The notes below the pieces were generated by a model, which made no database searches, had not been told where the DNA came from, and saw nothing but the letters and a program-made list of their open reading frames with translations. DNA of 64,000 bases, taken from Salinimicrobium nanhaiense (lineage in GTDB: Bacteria > Bacteroidota > Bacteroidia > Flavobacteriales > Flavobacteriaceae). The stretch covers positions 62,001 through 126,000 of the forward strand of contig JAAVJQ010000010.1 of assembly GCA_012038135.1 (NCBI GenBank). The letters run 5' to 3'. Of the stretch, positions 34,629 through 43,478 are shown piece after piece. A program made the position numbers and the translations under genes. Every line of letters starts with the position of its first letter. Position 1 is the first letter of the stretch.

Positions 34629-35842
34629 ATGCCTATTTCTTCGCCTTTTACATAATTTGTGAGGTATTCAAACCGAGGAGTAAGTTTCCCATTTCTGGTC
34701 ATCCTTGCTCTTTCTAAGATTCCATCTTTATCTCCATTAAAAAAAGCAGGAAGTACATGCTTAAGGAACATTTCTCCAAAGCCTTCGCTGGCATCTTTAG
34801 GTAATTCGCAGGGGAGATTGTCTACTGCCATAACTAAAATGGCCTTTTCCTCCCTATAATCCACCTCCCGCTCCTCTGCGGCATCATATCCATAAAATGG
34901 TTCTGCAATGGTGGAGGGCCTAATTGTGCTGGCAAGAGGCCCATTGATGTCACAGGAAATATCCGCTATATATTTTATTCTGAAATCGGGGTGTTTGGCA
35001 TCTTTAGCAGTAAAGAAAACCGGCGCACCCTGCCCATAAAAATGACCTGCGATAAAGAAGTCGGCAGTATGGGCAAACCGGAGAAAATCGGATTCATATT
35101 TTTCCGGATGATTATAAAATTCCCTGTTCGTGCCCTCTCCTCCATCCCGGCGCTTATTATATTCCATCACATCAATGTGACAATAAACCGGTACATCGAA
35201 ATCTTTCTGAAGAAAATCATCAACTTCCACCTTCCGGATTTTTAGATGATCAAGGATCTCCCGTGCCCCATGAGCAACTTTTCCGCTTCCGGAAAGGACT
35301 ATCTTTAATGGCGGAACTGAGATTTTATCCAGCTCTGCCAACAGGGCATTAAGATCGGGAAGGATTTCAGCTTTAGGAAGGTCAAAAATGCCCTTTTTGA
35401 GCCCTATTCCGCGGAAGCCATTATAGGCACCCACGAGACCGGCATATCTTCCAAAACCTATTAATCGCGCGCCTCTTTTATTGATGATCACTTCATGATC
35501 ATAAAGTTCAATATTATTTTTAAGGATCTCCCTCAAAAGATCGCGGTTATACGGTTGTTTCTTTATGGTATGGGAGAAGAAAAAATATTTTTTATTCGGA
35601 ATGAGATAAGGCAGGGGCACTTCTTTCACCCCCAGCAGCACATCACAGGAGGTCATATCATCTGTAACCTCAAATCCCTGCTCGCGGTAAGCTTCATCGG
35701 GAAAAATGCGTATGTCTGAACTTTCTACTATAAAAGAGGCTTCCGGAAAGGTTTCACGTGCGGCTGCAAGCTTAAGTGGTGAAAATACCACCCGGCGATC
35801 GGGCGGAGTCTTTCGTTCTTTAATAAGACCGAATTTTATCAT
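34625..35842 (-). CDS. NAD(P)-dependent dehydrogenase, alanine/saccharopine dehydrogenase-like
   Basis: 405 residues from the ATG at 35842 (MIKFGLIKERKTPPDRRVV). A longer frame to 35947 adds a non-conserved stretch lying across the -7 box. The N-terminal half fits the alanine dehydrogenase/transhydrogenase N domain (LIKERKTPPDRRVVFSP, LGVKEVP, FFFSHTIKKQPYNR), and a Rossmann glycine motif KIVLSGSGKVAHGA lies near residue 190. Late motifs are DISCDINGPL and DNLPCELPKDAS, known from the lysine-ketoglutarate reductase group. Reaction not certain. It overlaps the exonuclease-like gene by 4 bp. Confidence 0.78.
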   Translation of the reverse strand: MIKFGLIKERKTPPDRRVVFSPLKLAAARETFPEASFIVESSDIRIFPDEAYREQGFEVTDDMTSCDVLLGVKEVPLPYLIPNKKYFFFSHTIKKQPYNRDLLREILKNNIELYDHEVIINKRGARLIGFGRYAGLVGAYNGFRGIGLKKGIFDLPKAEILPDLNALLAELDKISVPPLKIVLSGSGKVAHGAREILDHLKIRKVEVDDFLQKDFDVPVYCHIDVMEYNKRRDGGEGTNREFYNHPEKYESDFLRFAHTADFFIAGHFYGQGAPVFFTAKDAKHPDFRIKYIADISCDINGPLASTIRPSTIAEPFYGYDAAEEREVDYREEKAILVMAVDNLPCELPKDASEGFGEMFLKHVLPAFFNGDKDGILERARMTRNGKLTPRFEYLTNYVKGEEIGI

Positions 35843-35871
35843 AGGGAATGCTTTATTTGCTTGGATAATTT

Positions 35872-35879
35872 CAAAGATA
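35872..35879 (-). promoter_or_regulatory. -7 promoter box for the dehydrogenase gene
   Basis: TATCTTTG on the minus strand, 29 bp before the chosen ATG. This supports the internal start at 35842. Confidence 0.45.
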
Positions 35880-36107
35880 AGAATTTTAAGAAAGGTCTTA
35901 AGACCGCTTCGTACAAGAACCAGGAACCAAGACTTTTCAATGAACAATTAACAGCTATCAATTATCAAAGATGCATCGGATGTTCTGCATTCTTTTCCTA
36001 ATGGCAATTGGATTAAATTGCCTATTTTTGTTGCTCTTAAGCCAGAACCATGACAAAAGGTTTTGGCATGGAAAATGCAATATTCTTGCAGAAGTTCTTT
36101 ACATTTT

Positions 36108-36506
36108 GGGGTCGACTTGGTTTTGACAGCGAGTCTAATTGAGTTGTAAGCACGTCGAGCGCTGGGAAATAGCTCGTAAATCTCATTTTTCACACTTTTT
36201 AAACGGCGAGAATAACTACGCCTTGGCAGCATAATCCGAATCATAGTAGGATTGCTCTAGTCCCTACAAGGTAGGGAGCCAAGATGTCTCGTGAGGGCCT
36301 TGATTTACGGCACTCACATAAGAGGCACCGACAAAGTAAATATAGAGACTGCAGGGCCTTGATGCAGTTTCGAAACTTAATCGAGGATAAGTGTACAGTT
36401 GGTGGTTTTCGGCCGGCTGTGCATCGAAAAACAAGCGAAAACTAAACGTGTAGAAAGCTTCTGAATTGCTTGTTTGGACGAGGGTTCGAACCCCTCCGAC
36501 TCCACC
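36108..36506 (+). ncRNA. ssrA: tmRNA (one-piece)
   Basis: The 5' end gggtcg and the 3' cgactcc pair as a seven-base acceptor stem (GGGGUCG with CGACUCC, one G-U). The tRNA-like T arm is gagggttcgaacccctc at 36479-36495. The tag frame at 36205-36234 reads GENNYALAA then taa, the form seen in Flavobacteriia. CCA is not fully encoded (cct). It rescues stalled ribosomes and marks the peptide for proteolysis. Minus-strand open frames over this region are shadows. Its last 17 bp are repeated at 37015-37031. Confidence 0.96.
36489..36505 (+). repeat. Direct repeat in tmRNA 3' end (putative att, left)
   Basis: aacccctccgactccac, identical to 37015-37031, 526 bp away. tmRNA 3' ends are common sites for integrase-mediated insertion. 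Confidence 0.7.
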
Positions 36507-36509
36507 TAC

Positions 36510-36553
36510 GCCCTCCGAAGCTTTTCGTTAGAAAAGCGAAGGGGGGCTTTTTA
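36510..36553 (+). terminator. tmRNA terminator
   Basis: A long stem starting gccctccgaagctttt and closing with aaaagcgaaggggggc, then ttttt. It lies directly after the tmRNA, inside the stretch between the two direct repeats. Confidence 0.85.
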
Positions 36554-36699
36554 TTTGGTAACGTATTAAAAATGGAAGTTCCTGTCTTTAATCTTCGGCG
36601 GGCTTCGGTGGACAAGTCCACCTTTTTGATTATCTTCATCAAGGTTAATCTTTGACGAGATTGGCATTGACTCAAATCTCTATCTCTGAATATTTCCCG

Positions 36700-36945
36700 A
36701 TGGAATTACCTTATGCAGTCTACATTCTGAGATGTTTCAACGGTCAATATTATACTGGATACACTGAGAACATCAGTAAACGTTTATTAGCACATCAAAA
36801 AGGAGAAGTTCATTTCACAAAAGATAAATTACCAATAGAACTCGTTCATCTATCTCTTTTTCCCAATAAGAAGAGAGCCTGTGATTTTGAGCGGTATTTA
36901 AAATCTGGCTCAGGAGCAGCTTTTAGAAATAAGAGGCTGCTCTAA
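36700..36945 (+). CDS. GIY-YIG nuclease superfamily protein
   Basis: 81 residues from the ATG at 36700 (MELPYAVYILRC); an upstream ATG at 36652 would add a tail that is not conserved. The single domain has VYILRC and YTGYT for the GIY and YIG strands, then KRLLAHQKGE, and FERYLKSGSGAAF with the metal-binding Glu. This is the small UvrC-N-like solitary type, common in Bacteroidota and of unknown role (DNA repair or a homing relic). It lies between a tmRNA 3' end and its 17-bp copy, so it may be the cargo or remnant of an integrated element. Confidence 0.85.
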   Translation: MELPYAVYILRCFNGQYYTGYTENISKRLLAHQKGEVHFTKDKLPIELVHLSLFPNKKRACDFERYLKSGSGAAFRNKRLL

Positions 36946-37014
36946 GAAAACTCGCAGGGACAGTAAAGTTTAGCTGCATTTGCAGGACTGGACTCAATAG
37001 GGGAAGGCGCAGCC

Positions 37015-37031
37015 AACCCCTCCGACTCCAC
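37015..37031 (+). repeat. Direct repeat of the tmRNA 3' end (putative att, right)
   Basis: aacccctccgactccac, exact copy of 36489-36505. Sequence upstream of it does not resemble the rest of tmRNA, so only the terminal part is duplicated, as in att scars. Confidence 0.7.
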
Positions 37032-37040
37032 TTCATAGCA

Positions 37041-37078
37041 CGGTAATCCTTGTAGCTACCGGGTTTTTTGTTTTTTTT
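37041..37078 (+). terminator. Possible terminator right of the att copy
   Basis: cggta ... taccg stem followed by ggttttttgtttttttt. It might have been the original tmRNA terminator before an insertion. From here to 37358 I see nothing else. Confidence 0.5.
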
Positions 37079-37358
37079 GGTTATTGCTGAACCCACCTCA
37101 ACATTTCCACCTATTTCAGCACACGCTTTTTTCATTTAGGAAGAACTTACTGCCCAGAAAAAAAAGAATTTGACAAATCCATGACGTCTGGTATTATTCT
37201 ATATTGTTTCAGAGCCAAACAAAGGAGCTCGAGCCCTTTAAAATTGCACGTCCCAGAAATGCACTCCATCAAAAATTCTTAGCAAAATTTTATTAAACCT
37301 TTGGCCTCATTCCGAAGATCAAAATATTATCTTCTGGAAAATTTTAATTGAAGATTTG

Positions 37359-38393
37359 ATGAGCAGAGATTCAGGCGCATTAAGAAATATAGTAGTTATC
37401 GGTGCATCTGCAGGAGGAATTCCTGCAGTTAAGGTGGCCATTAAGGAATTAAAACCCGAAATGGATCTTGCGGTTATAGTTGTGATCCATGTGTCGAGCA
37501 AATCCAACAGCCAAAACATAGCAAATACCTTCCAGAGAAATTCTGCTCTCACCGCGAAAGTAGCAGAACACGGAATACCTCTTAAAAAAGGACATTTATA
37601 TGTTGCTCCTCCCGAGCATCAACTTATGGTAAAGGACGACAGGCTAATCCTCACAGCCGGACCTCACGAGAACAAATATCGTCCGTCTATTGATGTACTC
37701 TTCAGATCTGCCGCAGTGAATTATCGAAATAAAGCAATAGGGATCATTCTCTCCGGACTCTTTGAGGACGGCACTTCAGGGATGTATGCTATAAAACGTT
37801 GTGGAGGTATATGTATCGTCCAGGATCCCAAAGAAGCTGAATACTCAGACATGCCAAGAAGCGTGCTCAACAGAATTGATGTAGATTACACTTTGAGGCT
37901 TCAGGAAATACCATCAAAAATAGAGGAACTTATGAACCATCCGCTTCCTCCCGAACTACCCGTTCCCAGGGAAATTCGCATTGAAGCAGAATTAACAGAA
38001 AGAATGATGACTGATATTAATGAAATAAAAAAAATTGCAGATCCTTCGGATTTCACGTGCCCGGATTGCGGCGGAGGATTATGGGCTATAAAAAATGACC
38101 CTGTACATCGTTACAGGTGCCATACCGGTCATGTTTTTACTGAACGAAAGCTCCATGACCTCCAGAATGAAAACATAGAGGAGTCTGTATGGGTTTCCAT
38201 ACGCATGCTGGAAGAGAAGGAAAATCTTATTCTTCTCATGGCAAGGCGGGATCATGAAGACGGAAGAATTGAACGTTCCTCATTTCATGAGGACAGATTA
38301 GCCGGAATTAGAAAACATATCGACCGTCTCAGGTCTTTCCTGTCCATTCTGAATGAAGATCTTCACAAGAACCCTACATCTGTAGACTACTGA
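37359..38393 (+). CDS. CheB-type protein-glutamate methylesterase domain protein
   Basis: 344 residues from the ATG at 37359. The CheB catalytic domain fills residues 10-195: IVVIGASAGGIPAV (active Ser in GASAGG), VVIHVSS (His), and the late Asp in LSGLFEDGTSGM. No receiver domain precedes it. After a linker comes a zinc-ribbon-like segment, CPDCGGGLWAIK ... RYRCHTGHVFTE, near 228-262, and a helical tail. No methyl-accepting receptors lie in the window. It sits next to a giant hybrid kinase with its own CheB and CheR parts, so it more likely tunes that sensor than flagellar chemotaxis. Confidence 0.87.
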   Translation: MSRDSGALRNIVVIGASAGGIPAVKVAIKELKPEMDLAVIVVIHVSSKSNSQNIANTFQRNSALTAKVAEHGIPLKKGHLYVAPPEHQLMVKDDRLILTAGPHENKYRPSIDVLFRSAAVNYRNKAIGIILSGLFEDGTSGMYAIKRCGGICIVQDPKEAEYSDMPRSVLNRIDVDYTLRLQEIPSKIEELMNHPLPPELPVPREIRIEAELTERMMTDINEIKKIADPSDFTCPDCGGGLWAIKNDPVHRYRCHTGHVFTERKLHDLQNENIEESVWVSIRMLEEKENLILLMARRDHEDGRIERSSFHEDRLAGIRKHIDRLRSFLSILNEDLHKNPTSVDY

Positions 38394-38404
38394 AGCGAGG
38401 TTGT

Positions 38405-38794
38405 TCAGGAGGTCTTTGATCTTTGGGATGCCAACACCTGTTGCACCGTCTTTAGTAATTCATCCATTTCAAAGGGTTTAGCGATAAAACCGTCGGCACC
38501 GGCATTCTTACAGGTTGTCTGTATTCCTGTCAATGCAGACATCATTAAAATGGGCACGTGTGAAAGTTCATCATCCTTTTTTAATTGAGCACACACCTCT
38601 GTACCGTCGACACCCGAAAGCCTTACATCCAGAATAACCAGGTCTGCTTTAAAATTTTTTATGCTCTCCTTTGCCTGCAGGGGTTCATCTGAAACTGCTA
38701 CTTTGTAGTTGCTAAATTCAAGTATCGTTTTAAGCATCTCCCCGATTGCAGAATCATCCTCAATGATTAGAATCCTAGCTTGTGCCTCTTTCAT
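38405..38794 (-). CDS. Single-domain response regulator
   Basis: 129 residues from the ATG at 38794 (MKEAQARILIIEDD); an upstream in-frame start at 38818 is less likely. Only a receiver domain is present: DD pair at ILIIEDDSA, phosphoacceptor Asp in VILDVRLSG near residue 53, and the conserved Lys in FIAKPFEMDEL. It overlaps the end of the hybrid kinase gene by about 20 bp and is surely translated with it. With no output domain it may act by protein contact. Confidence 0.9.
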   Translation of the reverse strand: MKEAQARILIIEDDSAIGEMLKTILEFSNYKVAVSDEPLQAKESIKNFKADLVILDVRLSGVDGTEVCAQLKKDDELSHVPILMMSALTGIQTTCKNAGADGFIAKPFEMDELLKTVQQVLASQRSKTS

Positions 38795-41700
38795 ATTTTT
38801 CCTCTTTTTTTGTTGCATTTGGTATGGTAAAAGTGAAGACAGAACCTTCCCCCACCTTACTTTCTACAAAAAGTCTTCCCTCATGCCGTTCTACGATCTC
38901 ACGTGCAAGGAATAAACCAATTCCTAAACCCGCGTAAGTTTCCTCACTCTTGCCTTCAACCCGGTGAAACCGCTTAAAAACCTCCTTCTGGTCTTGTTCT
39001 GATATCCCGATTCCCTTGTCGGTCACACTTATTGCCACCTCACCTTTTTTGCTCTCATAGATCCTGACCTTCACATTTTTTTTCTCGGGAGAATATTTTA
39101 CGGCATTAGTTACAAGATTTATAATTACCTGCCCAATTCTGTCCTTATCCACTTCCACCTCAAAACTCGCCTCTTGCTCTATTTCAATACAATGTTCAAT
39201 TTCAGTTCGATTTATATCCTCTATGGTTTCTTCGACCAGTTCATTGAGGTTAAGCTTTTTCTTTTTTAGATCGAGCCTACTTTCTTCGATCCTGGAAAGG
39301 TCAAGAATTTCAGAAATAAGTCTTGTTAATCGGGCTACCTGTTCATCAATACGCTTTAATGAAGGTTTAACCGGAAGAGTATTTAGATCCTGATGTTCTT
39401 GCTCCAGTAATGAGAGCAGTAGCTGCACGTATCCTTTTATCGAAGTAATCGGAGTTTTAAGCTCATGACTTACCAGTTGTAAAAATCCTTCCTTTCGCTT
39501 ATCTTCTTCCTTAAAGCGTTCAATTTCTGTAGTTACTCCTATCCATTGTTTAACTCTTCCGTTTTCATCTTTGATAGGTATGGCCCGTGTTAAATGCCAG
39601 CGGTATTTTCCCTTTTTATCCAGAAGCCTCATTTCAATTTCCAGATCTGCTCCGGTTTCTACACTTTTTTTCCAATTTTTAACACTGTTTTTCCGATCAT
39701 CCGGATGAACAAGTTCCAGCCCTCCTTTTTCCTTTAATTCCTTTTGACTCCAATCTGAATAGTCCTGCCAGCTTTTATTGTAATACTTAACTTCACCCTC
39801 TGCATTTGCACTTGATACCTTCTCCGGAATAAGTTCGGTAAACTGCCGGAACTGCTCACTGCTTTTCTTGAGAGCCTTTTCAGCCTCCTTGTGTACCTGG
39901 ATATTGGTGTTGGTACCAAACCACTTCATAATTTCACCGTCTGTACTAAACAGCGGATGTGCCTTTACCAGGAACCAGTTGTAATTACCGCTGTCATCCT
40001 TCAACCTGAACTCAATCGAGAAAGGATCACCGGATTTCAAACACTTGTTCCAGTGCTCCATTACTCTGTCCCGATCATTTGGATGAACGAAATCCAGCCA
40101 CCTGTCCTCCTCCTCTTCAGGAATTCCTGAACCTGTATAACTTTTCCATCTGGAGTTATAAAATTCCGGTTTCCCTTTGGCATCTGCAATCCATACAAGC
40201 TGCGGAATTGTTTCCACCAAAAGTTTAAATCTGAATTCGCTTTTTTCAAGAGACTTCTCAGTCATCCTTTTATCGGTAATATCGCCAAAGACCAGCAGGA
40301 TTAATTTTTCTCCACCTTCTTCGCGTACGACTTCCCGGGCATTGAGGAGGATGGTTCTTTCCCCCAGCACTGGAAATTCCTGCGTAATTTCATAGTCTTT
40401 GATTGTAGTTTTCTCATTCAAAACTTTTTTCAGCAGCCTTTCAAGCTTAGGCAAATTCCAGTCTCTGCTTCCAAAACTCAGGAGAGACTTGTTTTCTATT
40501 GCAGCTTCAGAAGTTCTAAAGGTCTTGTAAAAAACCTCGTTTGCAGACTTGATCCTGAGATTAGTGTCAAGCACGATCCAGGGTTCCCTCACCGTTTTAA
40601 GAATATCAACTGCAAAATTTTTAGCTGTAGTGAGATTTCTGTTCATACTCAGCAGTTCCTGGTTAAGGCTCGTCAGCTCTTCATTGGCGCTTTGCAGTTC
40701 TTCCTTACTGGTTTCCAGCTCCTCATTAAGAGTCTGGAGTTCTTCACTTCCGCTTTGCAGCTCTTCATTGGCGCTTTGCAGTTCCTCGTTCATTGCTTCC
40801 TGGTCCTCGGTTATGCTTCTCATATCCTCCCGCGCCTGGGCCAGCTCCTTTTCCAGCTGATTTATTAGCAGGTCCTTCTCACCTTCTTTTTGTTCCCCGG
40901 AAATAGTTTTCTTCTCGATGGGTTTTAACTGCAGCGCATGAGGTTGTGCTTTGGGATCATGAAAAAGGATAAGGAAATAAGGCTCTGCTAAATTAGGTAA
41001 TGGTATCGCCTCTATGGTAATCGTACGCTGTTCTCCACCCTCGTGCATGGGAATATTTTCCCGTACAACAGAATTTCCTTCTTTTTTTGCATGGTGGAGG
41101 ATACTGCGCAATTCAAAGGCAAGTCCCGGCTTAGCCATTTTCATTAGACTAAGGTCCGGTTTCCCCGCCTGCGGCTCCAGGTACGATCCTGTACGTCCTC
41201 TAAAATGTATAATATCCATAGCCTCATCCACTACCACTCCGGCGGGCGTATACCTGCTAAGAATAATTTCGTCTGCCGTTCGTTGAAAATCTGTTCGGGC
41301 ATTTTCCGTTTTGACAGGTCTGCTGAAATCACGAATGTTATTATCCCTGTGCTGCCCCGCTACCTGCATTAGTTTTCCCGGCCTGTTTTTTGGCGTAAAA
41401 ATCTTATAATTCTTTTCTGAAGGATTGAACAGATCGGGAGCATTTCCGGTGGCCTCTGATTTACCCAGCAGTAAAAAACCTTCCTTTTTGAGTGCGTAAT
41501 GAAAAGTAGTAAGGGCTTTTTTCTGCAAATACGGCTGCAGGTAAATTAGGACATTCCGGCAGGAAATTATATCCATTTTCCCGAATGGGGGATCCTTCAG
41601 GAAATTGTGAAGGGAAAAAACGCACATCTCCCTCACTTCTTTTATGATTTGATATTTGCTATCGATTCTGTTAAAAAAACGCTCCAGTCGTGAGGGGCTT

Positions 41701-42836
41701 AAGCTTTCTACTTCATTCTTACTGTAGATGCCACTTCTTGCCTTTCCTATTGCCGGCTCGTTAATGTCTGTACCAAATATCTGGATCTTAGAGTTCACTT
41801 CATTTTCCTCCATGTATTCCATGAGACAAATAGCGAGGCTGTAAACTTCCTGCCCGGTACTACAACCGGCCACCCATATCCTCAAAGAATCTTCTTTGCC
41901 TTTATTCCTTAAAATGTTCGGAAATATTGTACTGGAAAGCCTTGCGAATATTTCTTCATCCCTGAAAAAACTTGTTACCGGAATGAGTAAATCCTGCTGC
42001 AAAGTATCCTGTTCATGACTGTTCTCCCTCAAAAAATCCAGATATTCTGCAGGTTTTTTGTTATTGCTCAACGCCATTCTACGAAGAATTCTTCTACGAA
42101 TAGTTGATTGCTTATAGTAGGTGAAATCTATTCCTTTTCTTATGCGCAGTAGAGCCAGAATCTGCTTATAAATATCGGCGTTTTCTGTTTCCAGTTTCTT
42201 TTCGGCGCCATCGGCATCACGGAAATTACTTACCACTTCCAAAATTCTCTGCGGCATCTCTCTCGGTGGTAATAGATAATCTACCACTCCTTCCTCTATG
42301 GCAGATCGCGGCATTGACTTATATTCAGCCGTCTCTTCAGTTTGAGCAAAGGTTATTCCTCCGTTTTCTTTTATAGCTTTTAATCCTGCTGTGCCATCAG
42401 ATCCATTTCCTGTTAAAATCACTCCTATCGAATGAGACTGATGTACTTCTGCAAGAGACTCAAAAAACAGATTTATGGGTAAATTTATAGGCTTATCCTC
42501 CTTTTGAAGTCGTGGACTGAGTTCCAGTTTTCCATCGTTAGAGATGAGCAGCTTATCGCTCGGAAGGATATAAATGTGATTGGGCTCAACAATCAGGTCA
42601 TTAGATACTTCCAGAACAGGTAGCCCGGTACAGCTTTTTAATAATTCCGGCAGTAAACTTTCATGAGTAGGGTCCAGATGCTGCACCAGGACGTAAGCCA
42701 TTCCGGAGTCTTCAGGTATTGCCTGAATGAACTCTTTAAAAGCCGCCAAACCTCCGGCCGATGCTCCTATGCCCACTACGGGAAAAGGGTTACTTGATTT
42801 AGTCAAATTCTTGATCTCAGTTTTTTCTTCGGGCAT
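38775..42836 (-). CDS. CheB-CheR-PAS hybrid histidine kinase
   Basis: About 1353 residues from the ATG at 42836 (MPEEKTEIKN). Order of parts: CheB methylesterase (VVGIGASAGGLAAF; HLDPTHESLL; GNGSDGTAGLKAI) to about 200; CheR N and methyltransferase (TSFFRDEEIF, IWVAGCSTGQEVYSLAI, FGTDINEPAI, DIISCRNVLIY) about 220-490; a PAS-like part; a strong coiled coil of NEELQSANEELQ type near 670-740; three PAS domains; HisKA with LVSHELKTPITSIKGY near 1145; HATPase with NLVTNAVKYSP, DKGIGIS and GLGIGL. It is complete. Such fusions sense by PAS and may combine methylation with phosphorylation. Confidence 0.92.
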   Translation of the reverse strand: MPEEKTEIKNLTKSSNPFPVVGIGASAGGLAAFKEFIQAIPEDSGMAYVLVQHLDPTHESLLPELLKSCTGLPVLEVSNDLIVEPNHIYILPSDKLLISNDGKLELSPRLQKEDKPINLPINLFFESLAEVHQSHSIGVILTGNGSDGTAGLKAIKENGGITFAQTEETAEYKSMPRSAIEEGVVDYLLPPREMPQRILEVVSNFRDADGAEKKLETENADIYKQILALLRIRKGIDFTYYKQSTIRRRILRRMALSNNKKPAEYLDFLRENSHEQDTLQQDLLIPVTSFFRDEEIFARLSSTIFPNILRNKGKEDSLRIWVAGCSTGQEVYSLAICLMEYMEENEVNSKIQIFGTDINEPAIGKARSGIYSKNEVESLSPSRLERFFNRIDSKYQIIKEVREMCVFSLHNFLKDPPFGKMDIISCRNVLIYLQPYLQKKALTTFHYALKKEGFLLLGKSEATGNAPDLFNPSEKNYKIFTPKNRPGKLMQVAGQHRDNNIRDFSRPVKTENARTDFQRTADEIILSRYTPAGVVVDEAMDIIHFRGRTGSYLEPQAGKPDLSLMKMAKPGLAFELRSILHHAKKEGNSVVRENIPMHEGGEQRTITIEAIPLPNLAEPYFLILFHDPKAQPHALQLKPIEKKTISGEQKEGEKDLLINQLEKELAQAREDMRSITEDQEAMNEELQSANEELQSGSEELQTLNEELETSKEELQSANEELTSLNQELLSMNRNLTTAKNFAVDILKTVREPWIVLDTNLRIKSANEVFYKTFRTSEAAIENKSLLSFGSRDWNLPKLERLLKKVLNEKTTIKDYEITQEFPVLGERTILLNAREVVREEGGEKLILLVFGDITDKRMTEKSLEKSEFRFKLLVETIPQLVWIADAKGKPEFYNSRWKSYTGSGIPEEEEDRWLDFVHPNDRDRVMEHWNKCLKSGDPFSIEFRLKDDSGNYNWFLVKAHPLFSTDGEIMKWFGTNTNIQVHKEAEKALKKSSEQFRQFTELIPEKVSSANAEGEVKYYNKSWQDYSDWSQKELKEKGGLELVHPDDRKNSVKNWKKSVETGADLEIEMRLLDKKGKYRWHLTRAIPIKDENGRVKQWIGVTTEIERFKEEDKRKEGFLQLVSHELKTPITSIKGYVQLLLSLLEQEHQDLNTLPVKPSLKRIDEQVARLTRLISEILDLSRIEESRLDLKKKKLNLNELVEETIEDINRTEIEHCIEIEQEASFEVEVDKDRIGQVIINLVTNAVKYSPEKKNVKVRIYESKKGEVAISVTDKGIGISEQDQKEVFKRFHRVEGKSEETYAGLGIGLFLAREIVERHEGRLFVESKVGEGSVFTFTIPNATKKEEKYERGTS

Positions 42837-43079
42837 AAAAAAACGATAAATATAAATATTCAAATATTAAAAAGCAGGTACAGCAAAGATCACTTTCTGC
42901 GGATCTGGCATTTTCCGAAACCTGTGAACGAAAATAGCTTAAGGGGGGGGACAAAAGCAGGTAATTGTACTCAAAGATGAATATAAAAAAATAAAGTCAA
43001 GTAGAAGAATTAACAGCGGAAGTTTTATATACTTTTATTCTCATCAATTTTAAGCCGGCCTTTTTTCACCCAATTTCTT

Positions 43080-43411
43080 TGCGTTTTGAACATTTAGGTC
43101 TTAATGAGGGCTTCAACAGGGGAGCATCCACGATGTAGTAAAAGGAAGTCAGGTGTATCTTTGGGTGACCACCCAGGATGGCCTGCACCGGTATGACGAC
43201 TGTGAGGTCAAGCCCGGGAATACCGGAAAATATTGGAAATAAGATCCTTCAGCCATTCTTTACTACTAAAAGAGGAACAGCAGGAACCGGTTTAGGTCGT
43301 AGTGTAACTCATGATATTGTGAAGTCTCATGACGGTACATTTTCTTTTTAATTTTCAAGGAATACCGGAACTTGTTTTACAGTTGAACTACCTGTGAGCA
43401 CCAAAATAGAA
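43080..43411 (+). pseudogene. Decayed two-component regulator-propeller/histidine kinase relic
   Basis: Frames with shifts read FEHLGLNEG, then SIHDVVKGSQVYLWVTTQDGLHRYDD, the opening propeller blade of hybrid sensor kinases. Right after it, in another frame, come GIPENIGNKILQPFFTTK and GTAGTGLGRSVTHDIVKSHDG, the end of a HATPase domain, then an in-frame stop and TCFTVELPVS. Everything between has been deleted. The rest of 42864-43478 holds no gene. Confidence 0.8.
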
Positions 43412-43478
43412 GTAGCAGCAGAATATGCCTTATTAATAAAAATCCTGCCTGATCAAATTGATCCGGACCCCGGAAACT

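Noticed and set aside
35948..36244. 98-codon minus-strand frame
   Set aside because: It lies antisense across the 5' part of the tmRNA, and composition and position show a shadow.
36442..36675. 77-codon minus-strand frame containing SRRGSNPRPNK
   Set aside because: Antisense to the tmRNA 3' end and its terminator; peptides of this kind are typical shadows of RNA genes.
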